64,000 bases of DNA from Herpetosiphonaceae bacterium (lineage in GTDB: Bacteria > Chloroflexota > Chloroflexia > Chloroflexales > Kallotenuaceae): contig JACDGP010000001.1 in assembly GCA_013821605.1 (NCBI GenBank), positions 82,491-146,490 on the forward strand, written 5' to 3'. The translations under genes and the position numbers were made by a program. Shown in pieces: positions 8,708 through 18,102 of the stretch (positions are counted from its first letter, which is position 1; every line of letters starts with the position of its first letter). The notes under the pieces are model-generated. The model was given only the letters and a program-made list of their open reading frames with translations. It was not told where the DNA came from and did not search any database.

Positions 8708-9728
8708 GCTACGTCTGATCATCGTGGGCCTGCTTGGCGTGCTTTGTCTGACAGGTATTGGTCTGTACACCTACGGCCGGGCGCGTCCAGCGGCGCCTGC
8801 CGCTCCAGGTAATGTGCAGGCCCACGATCCGAGCATGATTAAGCAAGGCCATACCTACTATGTCTTCGCGACCGGCGGCACCATTCAGATCCGCAAATCG
8901 ACCAATCTCGTTAGTTGGGAACTGGCGGGCACGGTCTTTGACAGGATTCCGGACTGGATCACCAAGGCCGTCGGCACTATTCCTGATCTGTGGGCACCGG
9001 ATATCTCCTATTTCAATGGTAAATACCATCTATATTATGCCGGCTCACACTTCGGCACGAACAACTCCGTGATCGGCCTGGCCACCAATACCACGCTTGA
9101 TCCGGGAAGCCGGGACTATCACTGGGTCGATGAGGGGATGGTAATCGACTCGCTCCCGGCCAGCGATAATTGGAACGCGATCGATCCCAACCTATCGTTT
9201 GATAGTACCGGTGTCCCCTGGCTGGCATGGGGCTCGTTTTGGAGCGGGATCAAGATGCGCCGCCTCGACCTCAACACGGGCAAACTATCAACTGTTGACC
9301 AGAAGCTGTATGCACTGGCCTCGCGGGGTGGGGGCGCGATCGAGGCTCCGGCCATTCTCGCTCACGACGGCTACTATTATCTGTTTGTCTCATTCGACAG
9401 GTGTTGTGCAGGCGCGAATAGCACCTACCGTATTATGGTCGGTCGATCCACCACGATTACGGGGCCGTACCTCGACTCGACAGGGACGTCAATGCTATCG
9501 GGCGGCGGTGATCAACTCCTGGCAAGCTATGACAATGTGCATGGGCCGGGAGGCCAGTCCGTGTACGTTGACGGTCAGACGACCTGGCTCGTGCATCACT
9601 ACTATGATGCGCTGGCCAACGGCGCGATCACGTTGCAGATTAGAAAGCTGACCTGGACGAATGAGCACTGGCCGCACGTCGCTGCGCCCTACAAGCCGAG
9701 TCCCGGCATCTTCGGCTTTTTCTTATAA
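8700..9728 (+). CDS. Endo-alpha-1,5-L-arabinanase-like, GH43
   Basis: Five-bladed beta-propeller glycosidase, 342 aa, hydrolysing the arabinan backbone. A TTG start at 8700 is preceded by GGGGGGA and gives LRKLRLIIVGLLGVLCLTG, a basic then hydrophobic N-terminus that is either a signal peptide or a membrane anchor; an upstream ATG at 8661 lacks a ribosome binding site. Catalytic residues are visible: the base Asp in VQAHDPSMIK, the pKa-modulating Asp in NAIDPNLSFD, and the acid Glu in GAIEAPAILAHDGYYY. VHHYYDALANG carries the histidine typical of arabinanases. It starts 8 bases before the GH39 stop, implying coupled translation. It would act outside the membrane and feed the ABC importer. Confidence 0.88.
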   Translation: MRKLRLIIVGLLGVLCLTGIGLYTYGRARPAAPAAPGNVQAHDPSMIKQGHTYYVFATGGTIQIRKSTNLVSWELAGTVFDRIPDWITKAVGTIPDLWAPDISYFNGKYHLYYAGSHFGTNNSVIGLATNTTLDPGSRDYHWVDEGMVIDSLPASDNWNAIDPNLSFDSTGVPWLAWGSFWSGIKMRRLDLNTGKLSTVDQKLYALASRGGGAIEAPAILAHDGYYYLFVSFDRCCAGANSTYRIMVGRSTTITGPYLDSTGTSMLSGGGDQLLASYDNVHGPGGQSVYVDGQTTWLVHHYYDALANGAITLQIRKLTWTNEHWPHVAAPYKPSPGIFGFFL

Positions 9729-9764
9729 CAAGGAAGGAATGCTGCATGGCAAGCAGGCCCGGTC

Positions 9765-10592
9765 ATGTCTATGTATAGTGCCTACGTCTTCGATCTAGAC
9801 GGCACGATCTATCTCGGTGATAAGGCTCTGCCCGGTGCTGCGAGCACCATTGCGGCGCTGCGCGCTGCCCACCGGCGCACGATTTTTCTGTCGAACAATC
9901 CGACCAAAACGCGCCAGCAGTATGCCGCCAAGCTTATTGGGCTGGGCATTCCGACGTCCGAGGAAGACGTTGTGACCTCCGGGGTAGTAATGGCCAAGTG
10001 GCTCGTACGCGAGGCACCGGAAGCACGGCTATTTGTGGTCGGCGAGCAGCCGCTGAAGGACGAATTGGTTGCGGCGGGATTGCGGCTGAGCGAACAGGCT
10101 GACGAGATCGACATCGTGGTGGCCTCGTTTGACCGGACCTTTACCTACCACAAGCTCCAGGTCGCCTTTGATGCCATCCGCGCTGGTGCCCGGCTCGTCG
10201 GAACGCATCCGGACCGCTACTGCCCCACGCCGGGCGGTGGCGAACCAGATGCTGCTGCTATGATCGCTGCGATTGAGGCGTGTACGGGTGCCCACTGTGA
10301 GCCCATCGTTGGTAAGCCCTCACCAATTATGGTCGAGACGGTCATGGCGATGTTGCATCTCCCCCCCGAAGAGTGCATCATGGTCGGTGACCGGCTAGAG
10401 ACCGACATGCGCATGGGTATCACGGCCGGCATGGCGACCTGCCTGATGCTCACAGGCGATGCAGACCGCGCGAAATTGGCGACTTCGGGGTTAACGCCAA
10501 CGTTCGTGCTTGAACGGCTTGATGGCTTGCTTGATAATAAACATGCGCCGGACGGCGAAGCTACCGGTGATTCAAGGAGGAAACGTGAGTAG
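9765..10592 (+). CDS. araL: HAD-IIA family phosphatase, AraL-like
   Basis: Cytoplasmic haloacid-dehalogenase-superfamily sugar phosphatase, 275 aa. Motif I is FDLDGTIYLGD (residues 9-19), motif II LSNNPTK, the lysine of motif III is in VGKPSPIM and motif IV is MVGDRLETDM; the C2-type cap lies between motifs II and III. In Bacillus subtilis AraL is an arabinose-operon member of this family that removes toxic sugar phosphates, and here the gene sits directly before araB, so the AraL assignment follows from family plus context. ATG 9765 has no good Shine-Dalgarno sequence; a strong AAGGAAGGA at 9730-9738 instead serves an out-of-frame 10-codon reading frame from 9746 to 9778. It overlaps araB by 8 bases. 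Confidence 0.82.
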   Translation: MSMYSAYVFDLDGTIYLGDKALPGAASTIAALRAAHRRTIFLSNNPTKTRQQYAAKLIGLGIPTSEEDVVTSGVVMAKWLVREAPEARLFVVGEQPLKDELVAAGLRLSEQADEIDIVVASFDRTFTYHKLQVAFDAIRAGARLVGTHPDRYCPTPGGGEPDAAAMIAAIEACTGAHCEPIVGKPSPIMVETVMAMLHLPPEECIMVGDRLETDMRMGITAGMATCLMLTGDADRAKLATSGLTPTFVLERLDGLLDNKHAPDGEATGDSRRKRE

Positions 10593-12288
10593 CCGCAAAT
10601 ATGCAATCGGCGTCGACTTCGGCACCGAATCGGGGCGCGCGTTGCTTGTTGATGTTGCGAATGGACAAGAACTCGCCACGGCGGTTCATCCTTATGCCAA
10701 CGGTGTGATCGATGAGCACCTGCCGAACACCAACATCCGCCTGGAGCCTGATTGGGCCTTGCAGGATCCGAACGACTACCTTGAGGTCTTCAAGCATGCG
10801 ATTCCCGCCGTGCTGCAGGCCAGCGGCGTCGATCCCGCCGATGTAATTGGCCTCGGTATTGACTTTACCTCCTGCACGATTCTTCCCACCAAAGCGGATG
10901 GCACACCCCTCTGCTTCCTGCCCGAGTTGCGCAACCAGCCCCACGCCTGGGTCAAGCTTTGGAAACACCATGCCGCGCAACCTGAGGCTAACAAGCTGAA
11001 TCAAATCGCCCGCGACCAGGGTTACACCTTCCTGGAGCGTTATGGGGGCAAGATCAGCTCGGAATGGTTTTTTCCCAAGGCCTGGCAGATTCTAGACGAA
11101 GCACCTAAGGTATACGCCGCTGCCGACCGGATCCTTGAGGCTACGGACTGGGCAGTCTGGCAGCTTACGAGTGTTGAGACGCGCAACGAATGTACAGCAG
11201 GCTATAAGGCGCTCTGGTCTCAGCGCGAGGGCTTCCCGCCGGACGCATTTTTCAAGGCACTCGATCCACGGCTGGAACATATTGTCGACGAAAAGATGTC
11301 GCGCAAGCTTATTCCGCTCGGCTCTAAGGCCGGTGGGCTGAGCGGGGCCGCCGCGCAATGGACCGGTCTGAAGGCCGGAACGGCCGTTGCTGCAGCAAAC
11401 GTGGATGCGCACGTCGTCGTTCCGGCAGCCGGTGTACTTGGTCCCGAGCAGATGGTCATTATCATGGGCACCTCGAACTGCCACATGTTGCTCGGTGCCG
11501 AGTCACGCGAGGTCCCTGGAGTCTGTGGGGTGGTACAAAATGGCATCATCCCGGGCTTTCCGGGCTATGAAGCCGGCCAAGCCTGTGTTGGCGATAGCTT
11601 CGCTTGGTTTGTTGAACAGTGTGTGCCAGCGGCCTATGCACAAGAGGCCGAGGCGCGCGGCGTAAACATTCACCAGTTACTGGAGGAAAAGGCAGCGCGC
11701 TTGCAGCCGGGCGAAAACGGCTTGCTGGCAATCGACTGGTGGAACGGCAACCGCACGATCCTTGTAGATGCCGACCTGACTGGCATGATGTTGGGCATGA
11801 CCCTTGCGACTAAGCCGGAGGAGATGTATCGGGCAATGCTCGAGTCGACTGCCTATGGCACGCGCATCATTATCGATAACTTCGCAGCGAACGGCGTTGC
11901 TGTCAAGGAAATTGTCGCGGCCGGCGGCTTGCCCGAGCGTAACAAACTGCTGATGCAGATCTACGCCGATGTCACCGGATTACCGATCCACCGCATGGGC
12001 ACGACCCTAGGCGGTGCCTTTGGTTCGGCGATGCATGGGGCGGTTGCGGCAGGCCCGACGGTCGGTGGCTATGATTCGATCTTCGCGGCCACAGAGCATA
12101 TGGCACCCCCACATGCCGAGGAGTTTACCCCGCGTCCCCCGCAACAGACCATCTACGAGCAACTGTACCGCGAATACGTCACCCTACACGATTACTTCGG
12201 ACGCGGTGCCAACGATGTCATGAAGCATCTCAAACAACTGCGCGAAGCAGCTCTAACGGGGAACGCAACGGAGAGATACCATGCTTGA
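10585..12288 (+). CDS. araB: Ribulokinase AraB
   Basis: Phosphorylates L-ribulose to L-ribulose 5-phosphate, second step of the isomerase route. 567 aa, usual length for AraB. FGGY-kinase features: AIGVDFGTESGRALLVDV at the N-terminus (phosphate-binding loop), IDFTSCTILPTKADGTPL, MGTSNCHMLLG, and the C-terminal ATP-site segment VAAGGLPERNKLLMQIYADV. The GTG at 10585 has a strong AAGGAGGAAAC upstream and was preferred to the upstream ATG at 10510, which lies in the HAD gene. It overlaps the HAD gene and the following araD by 8 bases each, so the whole block is translationally coupled. Confidence 0.96.
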   Translation: MSSRKYAIGVDFGTESGRALLVDVANGQELATAVHPYANGVIDEHLPNTNIRLEPDWALQDPNDYLEVFKHAIPAVLQASGVDPADVIGLGIDFTSCTILPTKADGTPLCFLPELRNQPHAWVKLWKHHAAQPEANKLNQIARDQGYTFLERYGGKISSEWFFPKAWQILDEAPKVYAAADRILEATDWAVWQLTSVETRNECTAGYKALWSQREGFPPDAFFKALDPRLEHIVDEKMSRKLIPLGSKAGGLSGAAAQWTGLKAGTAVAAANVDAHVVVPAAGVLGPEQMVIIMGTSNCHMLLGAESREVPGVCGVVQNGIIPGFPGYEAGQACVGDSFAWFVEQCVPAAYAQEAEARGVNIHQLLEEKAARLQPGENGLLAIDWWNGNRTILVDADLTGMMLGMTLATKPEEMYRAMLESTAYGTRIIIDNFAANGVAVKEIVAAGGLPERNKLLMQIYADVTGLPIHRMGTTLGGAFGSAMHGAVAAGPTVGGYDSIFAATEHMAPPHAEEFTPRPPQQTIYEQLYREYVTLHDYFGRGANDVMKHLKQLREAALTGNATERYHA

Positions 12289-12925
12289 GCAACTTAAAGA
12301 ACAGGTGTGGAAGCTGCATCTGGAATTACCCAAGAACGATCTGGTGAAGTGGACCGGCGGTAACGTGAGTGCTCGTGATCCCGAAACGGGCCTGGTCGTC
12401 ATCAAACCGAGCGGCGTCCTGTATGACGAGCTACATCCGGAAGATCACGTCGTGCTGAACTTGGACGGCGACGTGCTCGAAGGTAAGCTCAAGCCGTCGT
12501 CCGACACCGCTAGCCACCTGTATATCTACCGCCACCGGCCCGATGTCAACGGCGTCGTTCATACACACTCACCCTACGCGACCGCCTTTGCCGCCGTTAA
12601 TAAACCTATTCCGGTCTACCTCACGGCGATTGCCGATGAGTTCGGCGGCCCGATCCCCTGTGCGGGCTTCGCGATGATCGGCAGCGAGGCGATCGGTCAG
12701 CAGGTGGTCGAACATATTGGCTCGTCGGTTGCGGTGCTACTTAAGAATCACGGCGTCTTTACGATTGGCCCGAATGCCCGTGCCGCCGTCAAAGCGGCCG
12801 TCATGGTCGAAGACGTGGCGCGCGCGGTTTGGCTCGCGCTGCAATTAGGCCAGCCGGACGAGCTGCCCGCTGAGGATGTCGCTAAGCTCCATGATCGCTA
12901 TACCAACGTCTATGGACAGAAATAA
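12281..12925 (+). CDS. araD: L-ribulose-5-phosphate 4-epimerase AraD
   Basis: Class II aldolase-fold epimerase giving D-xylulose 5-phosphate, 214 aa. TGGNVSAR (phosphate-binding Gly/Asn/Ser), [10 protein letters not shown], and the zinc-ligand motif [11 protein letters not shown] are all present, with the third histidine in [11 protein letters not shown]. Length is slightly short of E. coli AraD (231 aa) but within the family. The ATG is preceded by GGAGAGA and lies inside the last codons of araB (8-base overlap). It is 11 bases before araA. Confidence 0.95.
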   Translation: MLEQLKEQVWKLHLELPKNDLVKWTGGNVSARDPETGLVVIKPSGVLYDELHPEDHVVLNLDGDVLEGKLKPSSDTASHLYIYRHRPDVNGVVHTHSPYATAFAAVNKPIPVYLTAIADEFGGPIPCAGFAMIGSEAIGQQVVEHIGSSVAVLLKNHGVFTIGPNARAAVKAAVMVEDVARAVWLALQLGQPDELPAEDVAKLHDRYTNVYGQK

Positions 12926-12936
12926 GGAGGTCTTCG

Positions 12937-14445
12937 ATGCCGATCGATCTCAAGCAATTCGAGGTATGGTTTGTCACCGGGAGCCAGCACCTGTATGGCC
13001 CGGAGACGTTAGATCAGGTCGACGAACACTCCCGTGCCATTGTCAGAGGCCTTTCCGAGGCGTCTTCAATACCGGTGAATATCATCTTCAAACCCGTGGT
13101 GACTACGCCCGATGCTATTTACCAGCTTTGCCTGGAGGCAAACGCGGCGCGTGCCTGCGTTGGCCTGATCACCTGGATGCATACCTTTTCGCCTGCCAAG
13201 ATGTGGATCGCCGGCTTGCGGGCCTTGCAGAAACCGTTCGCTCATCTGCATACCCAGTTCAATCGTGATATCCCGTGGGCCGATATTGATATGGACTTCA
13301 TGAATCTGAACCAGTCGGCGCATGGCGACCGCGAGTTCGGCTTCATCGGCAGCCGCATGCGGCTGGAACGCAAGGTTGTCGTTGGGTACTGGGAAGACGA
13401 GGATGTTCAACGCAGTTTGGGTACCTGGGCGCGTGCGGCCTGTGCATGGCACGACGCCCAGGGTGCCCGTTTCGTGCGCTTCGGCGATAACATGCGCGAA
13501 GTGGCCGTGACCGAAGGCGATAAGGTGAGTGCCCAGATGCGGCTAGGCTATAGTGTTAGTGGCTATGGTGTTGGCGATCTGGTGGACTGTATGAATGAGA
13601 TCAGCGACAGCGAGATCGATCATCTCATGCAGCAATACGACGACGAGTATACAGTGGCACCAACGCTGCGCGAAGGTGGGAGCCAACGTTCGTCCCTTCG
13701 TGATGGTGCCCGCATCGAGTTGGGGCTGCGCCACTTTCTTGAACAGGGTAACTTCAAAGGCTTCACGACAACCTTCGAGGATCTACACGGCATCCCGCAG
13801 CTGCCCGGGCTGGGGCCACAGCGCCTGATGGCCGATGACTATGGCTTCGCCGGCGAGGGCGATTGGAAAACAGCCGCGTTGGTGCGGGCAATGAAGGTGA
13901 TGAGCGCGGGCCTGGAAGGTGGCACCTCCTTCATGGAGGATTATACCTATCACCTGAGTCAGAGTGGGATGAAGGTGCTGGGGTCTCATATGCTGGAGGT
14001 TTGTCCAACCATTGCCCGGACCAAGCCCTCCCTAGAAATCCACCCGCTCTCGATCGGTGGCAAGGCCGATCCGGTGCGCTTGGTCTTCGATTCGCAGACG
14101 GGACCGGCCGTCAACGCCTCGGTTATGGGTGTGGGAGATCGCTTCCGCATGGTGGTCAATCAGGTTGACGCTGTACCGACCGACGAACCGTTGCCCAAGC
14201 TGCCTGTCGCTCGCGCTCTCTGGCTACCGCAACCCGATCTGCAGACCTCGGCTGCAGCTTGGATTTATGCTGGCGGCGCCCATCACACCGGCTTCAGCCT
14301 CGCACTCACCGCCGAACATCTCGCCGACTTTGCCGAGATGGCCGGCATGGAGTTCCTGTTAATCAACAACGACACTACGCTCGCCGGCTTCAAGAAAGAG
14401 CTGCGCTGGAATGACCTGTACTATCATCTGGCGCACGGGTTGTAA
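12937..14445 (+). CDS. araA: L-arabinose isomerase AraA
   Basis: Converts L-arabinose to L-ribulose, first step of the pathway; cytoplasmic, Mn-dependent, hexameric in the family. 502 aa, normal length. The N-terminus [18 protein letters not shown] is diagnostic. The metal ligands are in [13 protein letters not shown] (Glu), [13 protein letters not shown] (Glu and His) and [11 protein letters not shown] (His). AAGGAGGTC precedes the ATG. Gene order B-D-A with AraL before and AraM after matches, in shuffled form, the Bacillus subtilis ara operon. Confidence 0.97.
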   Translation: MPIDLKQFEVWFVTGSQHLYGPETLDQVDEHSRAIVRGLSEASSIPVNIIFKPVVTTPDAIYQLCLEANAARACVGLITWMHTFSPAKMWIAGLRALQKPFAHLHTQFNRDIPWADIDMDFMNLNQSAHGDREFGFIGSRMRLERKVVVGYWEDEDVQRSLGTWARAACAWHDAQGARFVRFGDNMREVAVTEGDKVSAQMRLGYSVSGYGVGDLVDCMNEISDSEIDHLMQQYDDEYTVAPTLREGGSQRSSLRDGARIELGLRHFLEQGNFKGFTTTFEDLHGIPQLPGLGPQRLMADDYGFAGEGDWKTAALVRAMKVMSAGLEGGTSFMEDYTYHLSQSGMKVLGSHMLEVCPTIARTKPSLEIHPLSIGGKADPVRLVFDSQTGPAVNASVMGVGDRFRMVVNQVDAVPTDEPLPKLPVARALWLPQPDLQTSAAAWIYAGGAHHTGFSLALTAEHLADFAEMAGMEFLLINNDTTLAGFKKELRWNDLYYHLAHGL

Positions 14446-14472
14446 GCAGCCCTGTGCCTAAGTAAGGAAGCT

Positions 14473-15813
14473 ATGGATAACGAACGTATACAGGCCGCTT
14501 TGCGCGACGCCAGCGACACTCACTCTGTAGTCATCGGTGCGGGAACGCTTGCTGCGGTCGACAGTACGTTCGCGCAGTGCTTTCAAGATAGTTCTGCCGT
14601 CATCGTAGCGGATGAGCATACCTTCGGCGTCGCGGGCGGCACCGTCTACGAGGGACTGCGCGCGAATGGGCGTACGGTTGAGGAGCCAATTATCTTTCCC
14701 GGCGCTCCCACCCTCTACGCCGACTTCAACAACGTCCTCCAACTCGAGGACAAGCTGCGCGCCTTCGATGCGATCCCCGTCGTGGTGGGCTCGGGCACGC
14801 TCAACGATATTACCAAGCTTGCGGCACATCGCGCCGGCCGGCCGTACATGTGCGTGGGTACGGCAGCGTCGATGGACGGCTATACCGCCTTTGGCGCGGC
14901 AATCACTAAGGATGGCTTCAAGCAGACGATGTCATGCGCCGCACCGCGGGCGCTGCTGGCCGACCTCGACATCCTGGCGCATGCCCCAGCGCAGATGAAC
15001 TCTACTGGGTATGGCGATTTGCTGGGCAAGGTCACGGCCGGCGCCGACTGGATGCTGGCCGACGCGCTCGAGATCGAGCCAATCGATCCACAAGCGTGGG
15101 CTCTCGTACAGGATTCGCTGCGCACATGGACCGGCGAACCCGCCCGACTGCATGCGGGTGATCCCCAGGTGATCGAATACCTCTTCGAAGGCTTGATCAT
15201 GGCCGGCGTAGCCATGCAGATCAGCCAATCATCCCGGCCGGCCTCCGGCAGCGAGCACCGTTTCAGTCATCTGTGGGAGATGCAGGCGCTCGGTCATGGC
15301 CATCCCGCCATACCCCATGGCTTTAAGGTTGGCGTTGGATCGATTGCTGGGGCCACCTTGTATGAGCGCGTGCTCGCCCGTGATTTCACCACCCTGGATA
15401 TTGACGGCCTATGTCGTGATTGGCCCTCGCGTGCTCAGCTAGAACAGACCGTGCGCCAGGGCCATGACATCCCACAGCTGGCCGACAACGCGGTCGAGGA
15501 GAGCCTCGCCAAATACATTACGGTGGACCAACTCCGTCAGCGCCTGCATCTGCTACAAGAGCGCTGGCCCGCACTCCGCCCCAAACTGCAAGCACAGCTT
15601 ATGACGGCTGCACAACTGCGCGACCTACTCGCCGCTGCAGGTTGTCCAACCGAGCCAGCTGCCGTCGGCGTTGACCTTGCGCAGCTGCGCGAAAGCTACT
15701 GGCTGGCGCGCACCATTCGCAGTCGTTACACTGTGCTCGATTTGGTCTACGAGACTGGCATCCTGGATGCCTGCCTGGACGAACTGTTTGCTCCGGGCGG
15801 CTACTGGGAGTAG
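14473..15813 (+). CDS. araM: sn-Glycerol-1-phosphate dehydrogenase, AraM-like
   Basis: 446 aa member of the iron-containing/glycerol dehydrogenase superfamily, AraM/EgsA branch. It would reduce dihydroxyacetone phosphate to sn-glycerol 1-phosphate with NAD(P)H. Signatures: VVGSGTLNDITKLAAHRAGR (nucleotide-binding GSGTLND), GTAASMDGYTAFGA, and the metal-ligand histidines in SGSEHRFSHLWEMQ and GHPAIPHGFKVGVG. AraM of B. subtilis is a Ni-dependent enzyme of this activity and lies in the ara operon, so placement after araA supports the name. The role in arabinose metabolism is unclear even in Bacillus; G1P could feed an ether-type lipid. AAGGAAG precedes the ATG. Confidence 0.86.
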   Translation: MDNERIQAALRDASDTHSVVIGAGTLAAVDSTFAQCFQDSSAVIVADEHTFGVAGGTVYEGLRANGRTVEEPIIFPGAPTLYADFNNVLQLEDKLRAFDAIPVVVGSGTLNDITKLAAHRAGRPYMCVGTAASMDGYTAFGAAITKDGFKQTMSCAAPRALLADLDILAHAPAQMNSTGYGDLLGKVTAGADWMLADALEIEPIDPQAWALVQDSLRTWTGEPARLHAGDPQVIEYLFEGLIMAGVAMQISQSSRPASGSEHRFSHLWEMQALGHGHPAIPHGFKVGVGSIAGATLYERVLARDFTTLDIDGLCRDWPSRAQLEQTVRQGHDIPQLADNAVEESLAKYITVDQLRQRLHLLQERWPALRPKLQAQLMTAAQLRDLLAAAGCPTEPAAVGVDLAQLRESYWLARTIRSRYTVLDLVYETGILDACLDELFAPGGYWE

Positions 15814-15868
15814 TGTGGCAAGGTAGTCACCCGCACGACTATGGTATTGATAATTGAGGAGCAAGCTC

Positions 15869-17065
15869 ATGCGGATCAGCGCGTTGAGACCAATGGTGAT
15901 GGGAACACCGTGGCGCAACCTGACCTTCGTCGTCGTCGAGACCGATGAAGGGCTACGCGGCGTCGGCGAAGTGCGGATGGTCAATCATACCGACGCGTTG
16001 CTCGGCTACCTGCAGGAGGCGGGCCGTAACCACATCCTGGGCTCCGATCCCTTTAAGATCGAAGATCTGGTGCAGCGCATGTTCCGGCGCGACTTCGCCC
16101 GTGCCAGCGAGATCATGACCTCCGCTATCGCCGTCATTGAGATGGCGTGCTGGGATATCATGGGCCAGGCGCTCGGCGTGCCCATCTACCAACTTCTAGG
16201 CGGCGCCGTGCGTGAGCGCATCCCGGCCTACGCCAATGGGTGGTACACCGTCGAGCGCTCTACCGAGGAGTTTCACACCGCAGCGCGGCGCGTCTCAGCC
16301 CGTGGGTATCGTGCGCTCAAGGTTGACCCGTTTGGTGCTGGCTTTTATGAGCTAAGCCGGACGGAGAAGCTGCGTTCGATTGCGTTGATTGAAGCGGTCC
16401 GAGCCGCCGTTGGCCCCGATTTCGAAATCTTGATCGAAATGCATGGTCGCTTTAATCCCGTGACTGCCATCGAAATCACCCGTGAGTTGGCACCCTTCCG
16501 TCCCGGCTGGATCGAAGAGCCCGTGCCGCCCGAGAATTTGCGTGCGTTACAAAAGGTGGCGACTGCCGTCGCACCGCTGGGTATTCCTGTTGCGACCGGC
16601 GAACGGATGCATACTATGTACGAGTTTCGCGAGCTATTCGAACTACAGGCCGCCGACATCATCCAGGCCGACATCACGCACTTTGGCGGCCTCTTAGCGA
16701 CGAAAAAGCTCGCAGCCTGGGCCGACGCCTACTACATGCTGATCGCGCCGCATAATGTCTGCGGCCCGGTGGGAACGGCTGCCGCCCTGCATCTCGCGGC
16801 ATGTACCCCCAACTTTAAAATTCAGGAACACTTCAATGACTTTGCCGACGCATGGGTTAAAGAAGCCGTGGTGGGGCTGCCGGAGGTCGATCCCGTCAAT
16901 GGCTGCTTCCCGCTGCCGAATGGACCGGGGCTGGGTGTCACGTTGAACGAGGAGTTCGTTGCTGCCCATCCGCGCGAACAGATCTTCTTTGATTTGTTCG
17001 AAGAGAACTGGCAGCGCCGGCAGGCTCGTCAAAACACCAGCGTCGATGACGCACCCAACGCATAA
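15869..17065 (+). CDS. Enolase-superfamily sugar-acid dehydratase (DgoD-like)
   Basis: 398 aa mandelate racemase/muconate lactonising enzyme family protein, most like galactonate/arabinonate-type dehydratases. It should remove water from an aldonate to give a 2-keto-3-deoxy acid. Visible active-site parts: ALKVDPFG, IEMHGRFNPVTA (first metal ligand Glu with the catalytic His two residues on), GWIEEPVPPEN (Glu), ATGERMHT (Glu) and IAPHNVCGPVGTAA (second His). The E-x-H pattern differs from the D-x-H of DgoD. The ATG at 15869 has GAGGAG upstream; the ORF could start at a TTG inside that site. It lies 12 bases before the AraD1 gene, together suggesting an L-arabinonate or related aldonate branch. 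Substrate is not proven. Confidence 0.82.
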   Translation: MRISALRPMVMGTPWRNLTFVVVETDEGLRGVGEVRMVNHTDALLGYLQEAGRNHILGSDPFKIEDLVQRMFRRDFARASEIMTSAIAVIEMACWDIMGQALGVPIYQLLGGAVRERIPAYANGWYTVERSTEEFHTAARRVSARGYRALKVDPFGAGFYELSRTEKLRSIALIEAVRAAVGPDFEILIEMHGRFNPVTAIEITRELAPFRPGWIEEPVPPENLRALQKVATAVAPLGIPVATGERMHTMYEFRELFELQAADIIQADITHFGGLLATKKLAAWADAYYMLIAPHNVCGPVGTAAALHLAACTPNFKIQEHFNDFADAWVKEAVVGLPEVDPVNGCFPLPNGPGLGVTLNEEFVAAHPREQIFFDLFEENWQRRQARQNTSVDDAPNA

Positions 17066-17077
17066 AGGAGCAGCACC

Positions 17078-18070
17078 ATGCTTAGACTGGTTCAGTTTCT
17101 TGATGACGTTGGTAGCCGGCGTGTCGCGGTTGCAGGCGAGGATGAGCACACCCTACGACTGATCGACGGCTACGCGAGCGTCTACGATCTGTCCCTTGCG
17201 GCCATCCGCGCGGGCGCTCCGCTGACGTCCTTCGTCCAAACACACCTGTCACCTGAGCAAGCCGACTACGACCGGCTCACCGCAGAGCAACGGCTGTTGG
17301 CCCCGCTTAATCACCCAGATCCTGCACGCTGTACCGTCTCACTAACGGGCATTACTCATTTGGGTAGTGCAACATCGCGTGACCAGATGCATGCTCAGCT
17401 CACGGCGGCTACGACCGACACCGCGCGCATGTTCCAAATCGGCCTCGCTGGCGGCAAACCCGCCGCCGGCGAAGCTGGTGCGCTGCCCGAGTGGGCGTAT
17501 AAGGGCGATGGGCGCTGCATAGTCGCGCCCGAACATCGGCTTACCCAGCCGCCTTTTGCCGACGACGGCGGTGAAGAGGCGGAGATCGCGGGCTTGTATG
17601 TTATTGCCGACGATGGGCAGCCGTGGCGCGTTGGCTTTGCCATCGGCAATGAGTTCGCCGACCACGTCCTCGAGCGTAAGAATTACCTCTATCTGGCCCA
17701 CTCGAAGCTCCGCGAGTGTTCGTTCGGACCGGAACTACTGGTTGGCGAGCTCCCTGAGTCGGTGAGCGGCTCCGTCCGGATTCTACGTTCTGGTGCGACC
17801 GTCTGGCACACGCCGTTCGAGAGTGGTGAGACCAATATGTGCCACGCCATTTCAAACCTGGAACACCATCACTTCAAATACGATTTGTTCCGCCGCCCCG
17901 GCGATGTGCATGTCCATTTCTTCGGTGCCAATGGCGTCAGCTTTGGCGACGGCTTTAAGCCGGCCGACGGCGACGTGTTTGAACTCGATGTGCCTTTGTT
18001 CGGTCGCCCGCTTCGCAATCCGCTCAGGATTGCGAAGCAGCCACAGCAGATACAGGTCAAGGCCCTATGA
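17078..18070 (+). CDS. AraD1/GguC family protein (FAH fold), candidate 2-keto-3-deoxy-aldonate dehydratase
   Basis: 330 aa. The C-terminal part has the fumarylacetoacetate-hydrolase-like pattern EEAEIAGLYVIADDGQPWRV, FAIGNEFADHVLERKNYLYL and the AHSKLRECSFGPELL segment, which I recognise from GguC/AraD1 proteins encoded beside oxidative arabinose or galactose genes. In those pathways the enzyme acts on the 2-keto-3-deoxy acid made by the aldonate dehydratase, which is exactly the preceding gene here. AAAGGAG precedes the ATG. It is the last gene of the operon; the convergent GH2 gene ends 33 bases further on. Reaction assignment is inference from family and context. Confidence 0.78.
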   Translation: MLRLVQFLDDVGSRRVAVAGEDEHTLRLIDGYASVYDLSLAAIRAGAPLTSFVQTHLSPEQADYDRLTAEQRLLAPLNHPDPARCTVSLTGITHLGSATSRDQMHAQLTAATTDTARMFQIGLAGGKPAAGEAGALPEWAYKGDGRCIVAPEHRLTQPPFADDGGEEAEIAGLYVIADDGQPWRVGFAIGNEFADHVLERKNYLYLAHSKLRECSFGPELLVGELPESVSGSVRILRSGATVWHTPFESGETNMCHAISNLEHHHFKYDLFRRPGDVHVHFFGANGVSFGDGFKPADGDVFELDVPLFGRPLRNPLRIAKQPQQIQVKAL

Positions 18071-18102
18071 ATGGAAGCCTTTGTCCTTCCCGCCGAAATG
18101 CC

